DNA of 64,000 nucleotides from Circinella minor. Lineage: Eukaryota; Mucoromycota; Mucoromycetes; Mucorales; Lichtheimiaceae. Within the stretch, counting starts at the first letter, position 1; each line of letters opens with the position of its first letter. The stretch is taken from assembly GCA_016758965.1 (NCBI GenBank), contig JAEPRB010000069.1:62001-126000 (forward strand), written 5' to 3'. The position numbers and the translations under genes are program-made. Of the stretch, positions 10,987 to 21,655 are shown piece by piece. The notes below the pieces were generated by a model. That model was not told the DNA's origin. It saw nothing but the letters and a program-made list of their open reading frames with translations, and searched no databases.

Positions 10987-11397
10987 TAAATAGATTATAA
11001 AAAACAAAACTACATTCCCACATTCTGTCTTTTATATAGACAAACAGTAATACCTTTCCTTCCCTCCTCCTCAATTTCTCTATTTTAATAAACTTGTATA
11101 TTGTATTTCTATGTAACAGTTTGATATATATAAAGTGTAGTAACTATAAATCATAACTTGGTATACATATAATAACAACAAGAGTTTTCTTTTTATATTA
11201 GCTTTTTATCAAACTACAAAAAGCTGATATGATTATACTTTATTACATTTTATTATTAACTATTATGAGAATACTGCATAATATATTATATATTATATAT
11301 TATTAACTATACAAATATTAAATTCATATAATACATTCACCTTTTATCTTTCATCTTAACATCCCTACTTCTGCCCACGAACTTGTTCTTTTTATTA
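10987..11397. other. Convergent 3' spacer
   Basis: AT-rich spacer between the ends of sulfiredoxin (+) and the coiled-coil gene (-), with a TATATTATATATTATAT tract at 11282-11305. No gene seen. Confidence 0.5.
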
Positions 11398-12368
11398 TTA
11401 TTCATCCTTTGCTACATCCTTGGGTAATCGATTAATGATCTCTACAACAGTATCACTAGTACGCTTGAATAATTCAGTGGATAAGTTGTTATTAGTTGTT
11501 TTAACAAGTTCTTGATATAACTCATGTAAGTGCTTTGACAATTTCTTGTCTTGATCATCAACAGTGTTTAAAGCTTGATTATCGACTTGCATCAACATAT
11601 TTAAATAGTTGTACAAATCTTCATATAATTGTTTCTTACTCGTGATTTCTTCAAACAGGTCTCGAATGCACTCAGGTAAATTACTAACATTGTTAATACG
11701 GTGGATAAATCGATAGACAAATAGATAAATTAGTTTACATATATTATTTTGTATATGATCCCCAATCTCAAAAGAAAAATAGCGATGATAATAATAATAA
11801 TTCACAGCTGTTACTTACGTATGATTATCATTATCAAACTTGGAATCTTTTGTTTCACCATGTTCCTCCTTTTTATCGTCAGTAACTTTGGCTAATAATT
11901 AGAGTGATATTGTAAAAATCAATTATATTTTAAGTCATGAAATAATAATAAATTTTCTTATAATATTGATCGAACAGTCTCTCGTAATAATATAATATAA
12001 TCTATACGTACCTTCTTCTTTAATGGTATAAAATGCAACGTTTAAAGAAGATATTCGTATGAATAAAAGTAAATAACAAATTCAATATATATATAATAAT
12101 TATGTATAAATGAATGCTTTTTTTTTCACTCTACTTTTTCGATATATATATTTTCTTTGCAAGGTGAAAAAAATGTTGCTAACTTAAACTCCTTCAATTT
12201 ACCTGTCTTACTATTGAATGTAAAACCTGTACCAAGTTTTCCTGACTCTTCAACTTTACGCTGTTCTCGTTGACGTTGACGACGTTCACGTTCAAAAGTA
12301 TCGAGATCAACCACAGGATCTGGAGAACGTTGACTTAACCGATTACTAGTACGTTTTGAGGTACTCAT
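11398..12368 (-). CDS. Small coiled-coil protein, unknown function
   Basis: Model: exons 12368-12203, 11891-11819 and 11683-11398, giving 174 aa in frame. The N-terminus is basic and disordered (SKRTSNRLSQRS), followed by a charged helix (DTFERERRQRQREQRKVEESG). The C-terminal 95 residues (LPECIRDLFEEI to LPKDVAKDE) are strongly helical with heptad spacing, including LYEDLYNYLNML and LSKHLHELYQELV. I do not recognise the family; a subunit of a nuclear or cytoskeletal coiled-coil complex would fit the pattern but is a guess. The first intron is about 310 nt, long for this window. Inside it, AAGAAG at about 12012-12017, flanked by an AG and a good GTACGT donor, would add two Glu in frame, so a 6-nt exon is possible. 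Confidence 0.6.
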
Positions 12369-12921
12369 GATAATATTTGTTTTTGTTGGCAAAGATGTGT
12401 GATAAATGTAAAATCGGAATATGAAAGAAAAAGATACGTAAAAAAGAAAAAAAAGATAAAATAATGAATGTATTTATATCTTTAGATTTTGATTTATAAT
12501 ATTAAATGCATACGTCACTTTTTCACTGTTATTATTCTCACCCTTCCTTTCAAATCATTCTATTCATGCTAAATAATTTAAAGATGGTTTTTCCATCTCT
12601 TAAAGTATTATATTAGTTTAATTAGTTGTTAATGTTAATATTTTATAAATAGTGGTTCGTAAAGTAAAATAATACTGTAACGAAAAAAGTTTATACTTAT
12701 AAGAAAAAGAATACATACGTCTTTATTTGTTATAATATCACTGATGTCTAATATATTAGCTGTCATGCAATCAACGTACTGCGCGAGAGAAAACATAAAA
12801 TTATTTACTATGCATTTTATTTGTATCATATACGTATATGATGTAAATTGAATAAGATAATCGCAGACTATTTATTATTCTGTTATGTATTATATATAAG
12901 AAAAAGTAGAAAACAACAAAA
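12369..12921. other. Spacer between lipase 3' end and coiled-coil gene
   Basis: AT-rich. Holds the promoter of the minus-strand coiled-coil gene and the 3' flank of the lipase. Short frames here lack coding character. Confidence 0.5.
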
Positions 12922-14835
12922 TTAACGCGTCGCAAATCGATCATTTTTTCCAGGACAGCGAATTGGAATATTTGGATCGTAATTAAATTCTTGATCTTTA
13001 TCATCCTTTGCTAAAAACATTTGATTCCATAATTTCTAAAATACCAACAGTAGTGGCAGTGTAAGTTATTGCATATTTTATATTATACGTATACTTTAAA
13101 AAAAAGTATATAAAACTAACCTTTGCAAAAAACTGATGTAAATGTATATTAGGATGAAAGCCATCCAAATTGCTATATATTATTAAATAATAGCACGACA
13201 TTGCATTAATAAGCGGTAAAAAGTATGTTGATAGTAATATTATTTATACCTGATAGCTGTATAAGTTAGAGTATCCATCTTCAGAAAAAACGGTTGATAA
13301 ACAACACCAAATGTAGCATTAGAACTATGGGGTTGATACATTGCTGCAATTTCACGTAATGCATTGTTGAAAAGCCTAACATTGGAACTGACGACAGCTT
13401 CACCAACGCCATTAGATATATGACAACAATAGCACTCTTTATCTTGAATATCAAAGGATGGATCATCACAAAATTTCTTTTGATATCCAGGGTGTTTATC
13501 TGTAATCTTTACTTCTTGTTCACTATGACTTAACCCAACTAAATAACATTATTAAAAAGATAAGTATATATTCCAGATGACCATAAATATTCATAATGTA
13601 CACAACAACTTGAATTATAGTTGCGTGAAAAAAAAAAGAGCAGTAATTTTAACAATTTAAGAGTATAATACGTATTTTATTTGTTATGATATTTACTTAC
13701 TAAGATTGATAAAGACATAATCAATGCTCTCTTGAATTAATTGGATGCCAGCCTTCATGCGCTCTGAGAAATCAAACACGGTATAGCCATTCATGCAAGA
13801 AACAGCGAGATCATTCATTCCAAGTTCAATAGTGAGCACCTTCCACTCATTTGCAAATGGTGAATTTTTACCAATTTTTGGTATTAAATATTTAATTTGT
13901 TGGTTCATATTTCTTGTTGTTCCAGATGGGATTGCAGCATTAAAATGATCTACAGATGGGCTATTATTATACACAAATATTTTTTTTTAGTAAACTTCTC
14001 TTCTTATTTTTGCATTTGCATATGCAGACTCCTCATAAAGAATAAGCTTACTCTGATGAAGCATTTGTACAAAAAAATGAGTCTAAAAAGCATATGACGA
14101 TAAGAATATTAATCTGTGATACCATTCATGATAAATATGTAGAGTATATACAATAATCATTTTTGTTTGTTTCAATTACTTTACCTGGACATATTGGCAT
14201 TTGACGTTTTCCAATAGAAGAACCAGCTAATTTTTCTAGTGTATAATAATCTATAAAATTAGGCACAGTAATTGCCCCTTCGTCCTAATTTCAATTTTAT
14301 ACGTATCCATAAAAATAAAATAAGAGGAGAATGAGAATTTAGTTAATTTACAGAAAAAAAAAACTATAGTTATATATTTACACCACCAGCATCAAAACTG
14401 AGTCCTCTATATTCAATAAATTCGTTATTGGTTATACATTCAGCTTTGGTATTTTCCATTGCAAGACCGGCAGAAATACTATATGGGCAATAATAATACA
14501 GTAGCAGAATTATTATATTTGTACATAGTAACGTCTACGATTACTCCTACTATGAGTAGTATTGGTTGTTGTTACTAAATAGCAGTTTTATTTAATGTAT
14601 TATATTTTTACCTGTCACCAATTACAGCAACTGCTTTTATATCATCAGGGCGTAAATCATGAATATTTGTAGGTTGTTGTCGTCGTGATGATGAAACAAG
14701 TTTCGGGCACTGTGAAATACTTTGAGCATACAAAGGTTCTTGTCGTTCCATTACTCCAGCATCAATGGAATGATAATAGAAAATTGGTAATAATAATAAA
14801 ATAATGATAAAGTTGTTATTATATATATTGCTCAT
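12922..14835 (-). CDS. Secreted GDSL lipase, phospholipase B1-like
   Basis: Eight exons: 14835-14612, 14478-14382, 14284-14185, 14082-14052, 13960-13701, 13538-13250, 13172-13121, 13035-12922; phases agree and give 388 aa. A signal peptide (NNNFIIILLLLPIFYYHSIDA) starts the protein. GDSL-family blocks are present: block I V-I-G-D-S-I-S-A-G with the nucleophile Ser, split by intron 1; block III E-L-G-M-N-D with the oxyanion Asn; block V D-G-F-H-P-N with catalytic Asp and His. The DGFHPN motif and the W-N-Q-M tail match membrane-associated phospholipase B (PLB1) more than bacterial GDSL esterases. It should hydrolyse acyl esters of phospholipids outside the cell or in the secretory pathway. The many Cys suggest disulphides. 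Exon 4 (31 nt) is needed to restore frame. Confidence 0.9.
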
Positions 14836-15889
14836 TTCATTCGCCTCTCAAAAAAAAAAGAAAGAAAAGAAAAGACTAAAAAGTAACAACAATAAGAAAT
14901 TAACTGTTTTTATAACTTTCGAATTTTTGTTACTTCTCTCTTTGGTACTTACTCATCTGCAAGTTATTTTAAATAACCTTTTTAGGGAGGCAATAAAAAG
15001 CGTTGCAATTTATAAGGATTATCAAAATTTATTCACTATACCAAATATATGAGAAAGAAAAAGAAAGGAAGGGGCCAAACACATGCGGTAATAAATACTT
15101 TTTTTCCCTTGAAATAATACTATTTTCCCAGGGAGTATAGTAGAAACTCATAATTATTATTCTTTGTAAAAATTAATACGTAAACTGATGGTACGTACGT
15201 AGCAACATTGAAAGTAAAGCCATCAAAAAATAAGAAATCAAAAACAGAAATCAAAAACATCAAAGTGGATTATAATTATTCATCCAACTTTCTTTAATTA
15301 TATTACTATCCAGGAGCAGTACCATTCGTAACACGCTTTCATCGAGAAACAATTTTGCGACTTTTGATAACTATTAGAAGAATCTTTTCACAAAGCTCAT
15401 CGAGTATTGTTTTATACGCAGCAATGCGGTGATCTAATATCAAGGGATAGGGGTAAGAAAAGATTATTAGTTAAGATTTGCGCACGTACCAAGTTCAATG
15501 TATGGGCTGAATTGCTGTACTCTACTCAAGGTTGTATTTTATGATGCAAGATTTTTTTTTCTGAATATGTTGAATTATATTTATGTTCGGTTCTTCTCCA
15601 ACCATACTACCAGCAACGTAAGAGGCTACATATTTGCAAAAATATAAAAATTATGCGCTACGTATCATCCAAATGATAAGCGAAAAGAAAGTAGCATCAA
15701 TTGGCATACTACAACGCGTCTTGATATGAATCTTTATAAACGTTCTCAATAAGTTAGTACTTGTAAAAATAGACCTGTAATAATGAACCATACAAAAATG
15801 AATTTTGTATACAACATTAAAAGTTAAATTTGCCCACACATAGGATAAAAACGAACACTGGTTTTAAACCGGGTTTTACTCTAAAATTT
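14836..15889. other. Intergenic edge of the repeat island
   Basis: AT-rich promoter side of the lipase followed by sequence with two short coding-like plus-strand frames (about 15320-15430 and 15475-15542, the latter reading ARTKFNVWAELLYSTQG). Both are interrupted and unrecognised; they may be scraps of an old gene or element. Confidence 0.4.
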
Positions 15890-17850
15890 CTAACCATGAT
15901 GGTCATAGAGAATGCCGATCTATTAGGCAACTGTGTATTTTTAAATTTAATAGTAGAACAGGCTTGCGAAGGTGTAAGGGTGATTTATGGAATATGGACG
16001 ATTGTGCCTGTGTGTGGATCGGTGGCAATTTCAGCTTCAAGTACATATCGGTGAAAAAATTGTACAATCAAGCGACTTTCATTACAAAGACTTTGAGTAG
16101 TATTTAAATTTTGAAGCAGCATGATGGGACATTCCATTTTGAGCTTAAGAGTATGAGGGGGACGGTCTGATGGATTAAAAGAGTTAAGTAGCTCATTTGG
16201 CTAACGAATTTGACCTTCAGGATCATCCACCTGGTTAGCACTTCTGAATTCTTGGATTTTGCCTAGAAACTGATCAAGTATCAGGTTATTTAACTCTACA
16301 ACATCTACGTATTTTGATGTCAAAATAGCACGACTTGTAAAAACTTCCATGCTCATACGTAGGTGACTGCAAATCTCCATATATAACATCAATCAGATCC
16401 TATGTAGTATTGTTACGTCCCGTTCGAAACGTATTTAATAAAATAAAAAGAAAATATGATATAAGGAATTTCGAGTTAAAGACTCAAGGATCAAAGAAAG
16501 TTGTATATATGACTTATTTAAAAAAAAGAAAATTAAACATATTGGGGCGGTTTTTATAATTAGCAGATACAACCGATTAAATTGTTAGGAAAAGAGTTTA
16601 TTTCAATAAAATGAACTACGTACAGTAATTATTATTCCTTGAAAATAGACTTCTGGTATTATATTATTAAAATAAAAAGATAATAAAAAAATAAAATATA
16701 TATACGTATATAAAAAAAGGGATAACATTATATCGTGGCGTTCGCATACAAAGATTGATAAAATTTCGGTCATCAGTGCCAGGCACCGGTGGTTCAGAGC
16801 CGTTACCAATCCGTAAAAGATACTCTGCAAACTCGCGTAATTTAGCACCATCAACAGTATTTGCAGCTTGCTGAACACGCGTATTTGTGTGACGGTGGTG
16901 TACTTCAGTGTGACGCCAAATGGAAGACCTATTTAAGCATTGTGCCACGATTTGAGGACATTTAGCATTTGGTATCACAGGAAGAACCTGTAAAGTATCA
17001 TAAGAATTATCCAATTGATTAATAAGAAGCACTGAAATCTTAATGCTGACCAGGATAAACTTAGTTATTTAAATAGTGTACCTGACCAAAATCACCGCCG
17101 AACACAACAACTTTTCCACCAAAGTAGATATTTTCAAGAACTGGATCCACAGAACGCATGATGTCTTGAATGTTATGGTTAACAGTTTCGATAACATCGC
17201 AACTAATCATGGATATTTCATCCCAAATGATTATGCTTGTTAATTTGATTAATCTTGCTGTATCAGAGCAAGGAGTAACGTCACATATCGATATTTCATT
17301 TGTTTCTAATGGAATTTCAAATGTTGAATGTGCTGTACGTCTACCATCAAGCAATAAAGCTGCAGCACCACTTGTAGCAACAACAAGGGTAATGAAATTG
17401 GTTCGTCGGATGTTTCCAACAATGGCATTAAAAAGGGTTGTTTTTCCGGTTCCTTCAGGACCATTTACGAGATGCAGTTTTGACTGTTGTTGAGGAGCAT
17501 CAATGAATTGATTTACAGCAGCATAAATTATTTGCTGATCATTATTGAATTCAAACTGGCGCTCTCGTCGTAATGCAAGACGCGCTGACAGGTGATGACG
17601 TTCACTTATCAGTACTGGCTCTTGTACATTGGCACAATCATGTACAGGTTCTGGGACAATGAAACCATCAAGCTCATGTAATGACCTTGATAAAATTAAT
17701 ACAAATTCAATATCCAACAATGCTTGGTTGTATATCGCATCATAGAAACGATGCATCTCCCTAATTCTTCTCATGTCATCATTGGCTCTCATTCTTAAGA
17801 CGAGCGTACCAGCATTTTTATCTACATCATTTCCCTTATTATAAATGTAA
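15890..17850 (-). pseudogene. Helitron-type Pif1 helicase, broken
   Basis: Minus-strand remnant of the Pif1-like helicase of a Helitron transposon. Order along the protein: charged region with LSARLALRRERQFEFNNDQQ; Walker A G-P-E-G-T-G-K-T-T (about 17455); SGAAALLLDGRRTAHSTF; Walker B-like IIIWDEISM; VVFGGDFGQ; LPVIPNAKCPQIV; then after a degraded gap of about 300 nt, SRAILTSKYVDVVELNN, PNELLNSFNPSDRPPHTLKLK, CPIMLLQNLNTTQSLCN and finally LTPSQA and RSAFSMTI. An intron-like piece (17080-16992) separates GGDFGQ from VLPVIP with correct phase. It is inactive: a TAG follows GQIR (near 16200), a TAA follows VHIP, a frameshift precedes SRAIL, and the usual NKxQGQT motif is missing. No Rep domain or Helitron ends were found. 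Confidence 0.85.
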
Positions 17851-17935
17851 TTACACTTCTCCTCCTCAAAAAAAAGGATAAAGTAATACATACCAAGGAA
17901 CTAGAGCCAATATCATTAGGAGGCATTGTGCATAC

Positions 17936-18185
17936 TTAGTATGGCTTTATTCGCCTTATTTCCTTTGGAGCTACTTCGTTACTATACCACAAATTGAAAG
18001 AAAAACGTAATTCACTATTAGTACGTAAAAAATAATGACAATAAGGCCAATTAAAAAATTACACAATAAATCAAATCTTACTTTGTTTTTTGTAACTCTC
18101 TTTTTCCGATTTCCTGGTCTTCTTTTTCTTTTTCGTACACAACACGGCTGTCGTTATAAGTTACACTATCTCCGTAATTAATCAT
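17936..18185 (-). CDS. Possible small two-exon gene, unknown
   Basis: A coding-like minus-strand frame spans about 18299-18082 and ends at a good donor (GTAAGA). Joined to 17981-17936 after a TATAG acceptor, the phase agrees and the protein ends in NNEVAPKEIRRIKPY. The first Met (18185) gives 49 aa containing INYGDSVTYNDSRVVYEKEK; the frame is open about 38 codons further upstream (HCYTDRSPRIAPSFFRND), so an upstream exon may be missing. Without splicing the frame stops just after QKTK. I do not recognise the family. It may be a fragment left in the repeat island. Confidence 0.3.
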
Positions 18186-18298
18186 TCCCTGTGAGTGGTT
18201 GCTGATGTGAATATCGGTATTTGTTACTGCTTTGTCATTTCTAAAGAACGATGGAGCGATCCGAGGAGAACGATCTGTGTAACAGTGGTTATGTTTAA

Positions 18299-18502
18299 TC
18301 TATTTATGGAGTAAATCCTGGAGCTGATAAACAATTGTTGACAACTTTTGGTATTGGACAATCCAACAGTCCTTTAAAATACAATAAAGCACAAAAACTG
18401 CTGGCGCCATTGGGTGATAAAAGAATCTTTACCCCTCGATCGTCTTCTGCAACTGACAAGCAAATTTCTAATGTGTCGTCATGCGAGAAGTCTACTTGGT
18501 AG
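18299..18502. other. Overlapping open frames on both strands, unassigned
   Basis: The plus strand is open for 67 codons to a TAG at 18500-18502 and contains SIYGVNPGADKQLL. The minus strand is also open through most of the same interval (DFSHDDTLEICLSVAEDDRG to APGFTP, stop at 18304-18306). Neither has a convincing start or family. The G-V-x-P-G pattern recalls the first RuvC motif of TnpB/Fanzor nucleases, where x is Asp; here it is Asn, so any such link is weak. Confidence 0.25.
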
Positions 18503-18611
18503 TACGTACATTAGATAAGGGTGTCACTAAAAAAGGTGTACAATCAAAAAGGTGTACTTTTTGAAAGAGCGACATAGCAAACAGAGTCACGGTATGAGTA
18601 GGGCAGGTACT

Positions 18612-19410
18612 AAAAGTCGTGCCATGCTGCGGTCGTGCCATCCCCCCATGACTGTGTTTATTTTATTCCGCTGTGTTTGGTCGAGCCATTGATCCTTTGT
18701 TACTACCCTGCCCTGCAAGTTGCACTGTTGCATGAATAATATTTTCTAACATATGATGACGTTAAAAAAACAATGCTTTTGTTTCGTTTCGAGTAACTTT
18801 CCATTTTTACTTAGTAGTATAATGACAATGAATGAACTTATTCAACTTTTTGAAACACAGGATAAATTAAAAATAATATTGTACAATTATATTATATATA
18901 ATACAAGGGTACGAAATTATAACAGGGCTGGAATAAAATTATAAACATAGTGATGTGAAAGTTGATTATAAAAACCATTATATCTTTTTACTTAAGAAAA
19001 AGTAAAAATAATTCATAAAATACGCACATTAATAATAATAAAAAGAAGACAAAATGTGTAATTTAAGATAAACTATTTCATATTTATATTGGGAAGCATA
19101 ACGGTAAATTGTATAAGTCAATGTAATATATTATATATTGATTACGTGTGTGTGTGTGTGTTATTTACGGTGTTTCCATCAACCAAAAGTATTACTTTCA
19201 TAGGTAAAGAGTGTCTAAGTAAGAAAATATTCATTATTAGCTGTATACATATGTAATAATCTTATTATTATGAAGTTTTTATATCATATTATCAAGTATC
19301 AATAGCTAGTTATTGAAGACGGCAGGATAGTAAGGCACGACCAAAGACAGCGGAGTCAAATTAAGCACAGTCATGGGGGGATGGCACGACCGCAAGATGG
19401 CACGACTTTT
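18612..19410. mobile_element. Non-autonomous element with long inverted ends (MITE-like)
   Basis: The left end 18612-18712 and right end 19321-19410 are imperfect inverted copies about 90-100 nt long. Both start at the outer edge with AAAAGTCGTGCCAT and share, among other blocks, a perfect GGTCGTGCCATCCCCCCATG segment. Each arm contains GTCGTGCCAT twice. The 600-nt interior is AT-rich, has a TG microsatellite near 19147 and no protein. This is the layout of a MITE or foldback element. I saw no convincing target-site duplication, so the superfamily is open. Confidence 0.7.
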
Positions 19411-19869
19411 GGTTGCTGTCATCACAAGTGAGTTCTTGAGGTGCTTGAGACAAACGATTTTTCTTTATTTAAATCGCAGCAACATGTCAGCAAAATTGAT
19501 TGGCTATATTCAATCATATCGCCTTGAATTTCACTTTAGCAGTTCCATAACCCCTTGTTCAACTCAACCACGCTTCCTCTTTTACGAAACCAAGCTTTTT
19601 AATACTTTTCAGTCATTTATTATTTTTTGATATCTTCCATTACACGTTAAATTACGTTTATAACTATTTATTAATACATTCGTCGGATTTAAATACTTTG
19701 TTAACATTGCATTAAACAAGGTCTATGCTACTGGTAGATTTAGTTTTTAACGTTTTATTTCCACTGGCTCTATTAGTTCTATGTTTCTATATTTATATAA
19801 AAATAACTTAATGAAACTTATACATTTATAATAATTCAATATTTGGTATGTTTCTATAGTTGCTGTGTT
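19411..19869. other. Unannotated spacer in repeat island
   Basis: AT-rich sequence between the inverted-repeat element and the satellite-like block. Short frames only; nothing recognised. Confidence 0.4.
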
Positions 19870-20665
19870 TCTATGCTACATCTACCAAGAATATTTGTAC
19901 GACCTTTCTTTTTTCCGATTCTCTTTTTCTTTTGGTGCATGTTGCTGCTCTTGGCGCCTAGTCCGTTCAGTGGGTTGGTAGGCTTTATTCTATCACACGG
20001 CCACTAGCAATCTGTCGAATATTTGTATCGCCAATACAAACCGGATTGTGGAGGAGGGACGTCCCTTTTGAAAAAGAGGAGGCTTAGGTGCCCTGTACAT
20101 ATTGTATAGAGTTGTCCAGTGGGCTGGTAGGTCTTGCCAGGCGGCTGCTAATAGTCTGTCGGATATTTGCACGATCATGTAAACCGGACTGTGAAGGATA
20201 TGCCTCTAAAGAGGGAACTAGAGCAAACTTAAACACATTTGATGCCTAGTCGTTCAGTGGGCTGGTAAATCTTGCCAGGCGGCCACTAGCAATCTGTTGA
20301 ATATTTGTATTGGCAATGCAAACCGGATTGTGGAGGAAAGACGTCCCTCTTGCAAAAGTGGGGACTTAGGTGTCCTACACATACATTGTGTAGAGCTGTC
20401 CAGTAGGTTGGCTACAACAAGAAGACCTGTCACACGGCTACTAGCAGTCTGTTGAATATTTATAGGATCAACAACAGGTCTTACAAACCGGACTGTGTAG
20501 GATATGCCTCGAAAGAGGAAGCAATGTGTGCAACAGTGTACTACTGAGAGAGTGGGTCGGATTTTTTGGAATCGTACTTTCAGAATATTTGTTGTGGATG
20601 TGGCTATTAACAAAAGGGAAGTAATTATAAAAATAATGTTAGATGCTGCATAGGGTACTCATCTC
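19870..20665. repeat. A-B monomer block, copy 1
   Basis: After a 95-nt leader (TCTATGCTACATCTACC...), four related monomers of about 140-150 nt begin at 19965, 20114, 20252 and 20398, each opening G-T-[T/C]-C-A-G-T-[G/A]-G-G-[T/C]-T-G-G. Monomers 1 and 3 resemble each other (type A, with ACCGGATTGTGGAGGA and GACGTCCCT). Monomers 2 and 4 resemble each other (type B, with ACCGGACTGTG and GGATATGCCTC). The order is A-B-A-B, like higher-order satellite repeats. A minus-strand 119-codon frame (20613-20254) falls in it. The block is less AT-rich than its surroundings. Confidence 0.85.
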
Positions 20666-20842
20666 GTTTATATTTCTATTGCTGTTTAGAGTGCTCCATT
20701 TGTAATGCGTTGTCAAGTGATTTCAAATAACCATCAATTGTAAGTAATGTGGGAGCTTCATGAAATATATATATATATATATATATTTGGTATTGACGAA
20801 TATATGTGACATATATCTGGTAGAGTGTTTCTGAATAAAATG

Positions 20843-21655
20843 TCTATGCTACATCTACCAAGGATATTTGTACGACCTTTCTTTTTTCCGATTCTCTTTT
20901 TCTTTTGGTGCATGTTGCTGCTCTTGGCGCCTAGTCCGTTCAGTGGGTTGGTAAGCTTTATTCTATCACACGGCCACTAGCAATCTGTCGAATATCTGTA
21001 TCGCCAATACAAACCGGATTGTGGAGGAGGGACGTCCCTTTTGAAAAAGAGGAGGCTTAGGTGCCCTGTACATACTGTATAGAGTTGTCCAGTGGGCTGG
21101 TAGGTCTTGCCAGGCGGCTGCTAATAGTCTGTCGGATATTTGCACGATCATGTAATCCGGACTGTGAAGGATATGCCTCTAAAGAGGGAACTAGAGCAAA
21201 CTTAAACACATTTGATGCCTAGTCGTTCAGTGGGCTGGTAAATCTTGCCAGGCGGCCACTAGCAATCTGTTGAATATTTGTATTGGCAATGCAAACCGGA
21301 TTGTGGAGGAAAGACGTCCCTCTTGCAAAAGTGGGGACTTAGGTGTCCTACACATACATTGTGTAGAGCTGTCCAGTAGGTTGGCTACAACAAGAAGACC
21401 TGTCACACGGCTACTAGCAGTCTGTTGAATATTTATAGGATCAACAACAGGTCTTACAAACCGGACTGTGTAGGATATGCCTCGAAAGAGGAAGCAATGT
21501 GTGCAACAGTGTACTGCTGAGAGAGTGGGTCGGATTTTTTGGAATCGTACTTTCAGAATATTTGTTGTGGATGTGGCCATTAACAAAAGGGAGGTAAAAA
21601 TGTTTTAGAAAAAAAATTATGTTCGATGTTGCATAAAATACTCAATTTATATTTT
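20843..21655. repeat. A-B monomer block, copy 2
   Basis: Direct repeat of 19870-20665 at a constant 973-bp offset. Over the first ~750 nt I counted about eight substitutions and no indels, so roughly 99% identity; similarity then continues with small indels to about 21655. The intervening 20666-20842 contains an AT microsatellite (about 20766-20786) and is not part of the repeat. The same minus-strand 119-codon frame is preserved here (21586-21227) with two or three amino-acid changes. Confidence 0.85.

Noticed and set aside
19870..21655. Repeated monomers as a CRISPR array
   Set aside because: Monomers are contiguous 140-150 nt units without short identical repeats and unique spacers, and the genome is eukaryotic.
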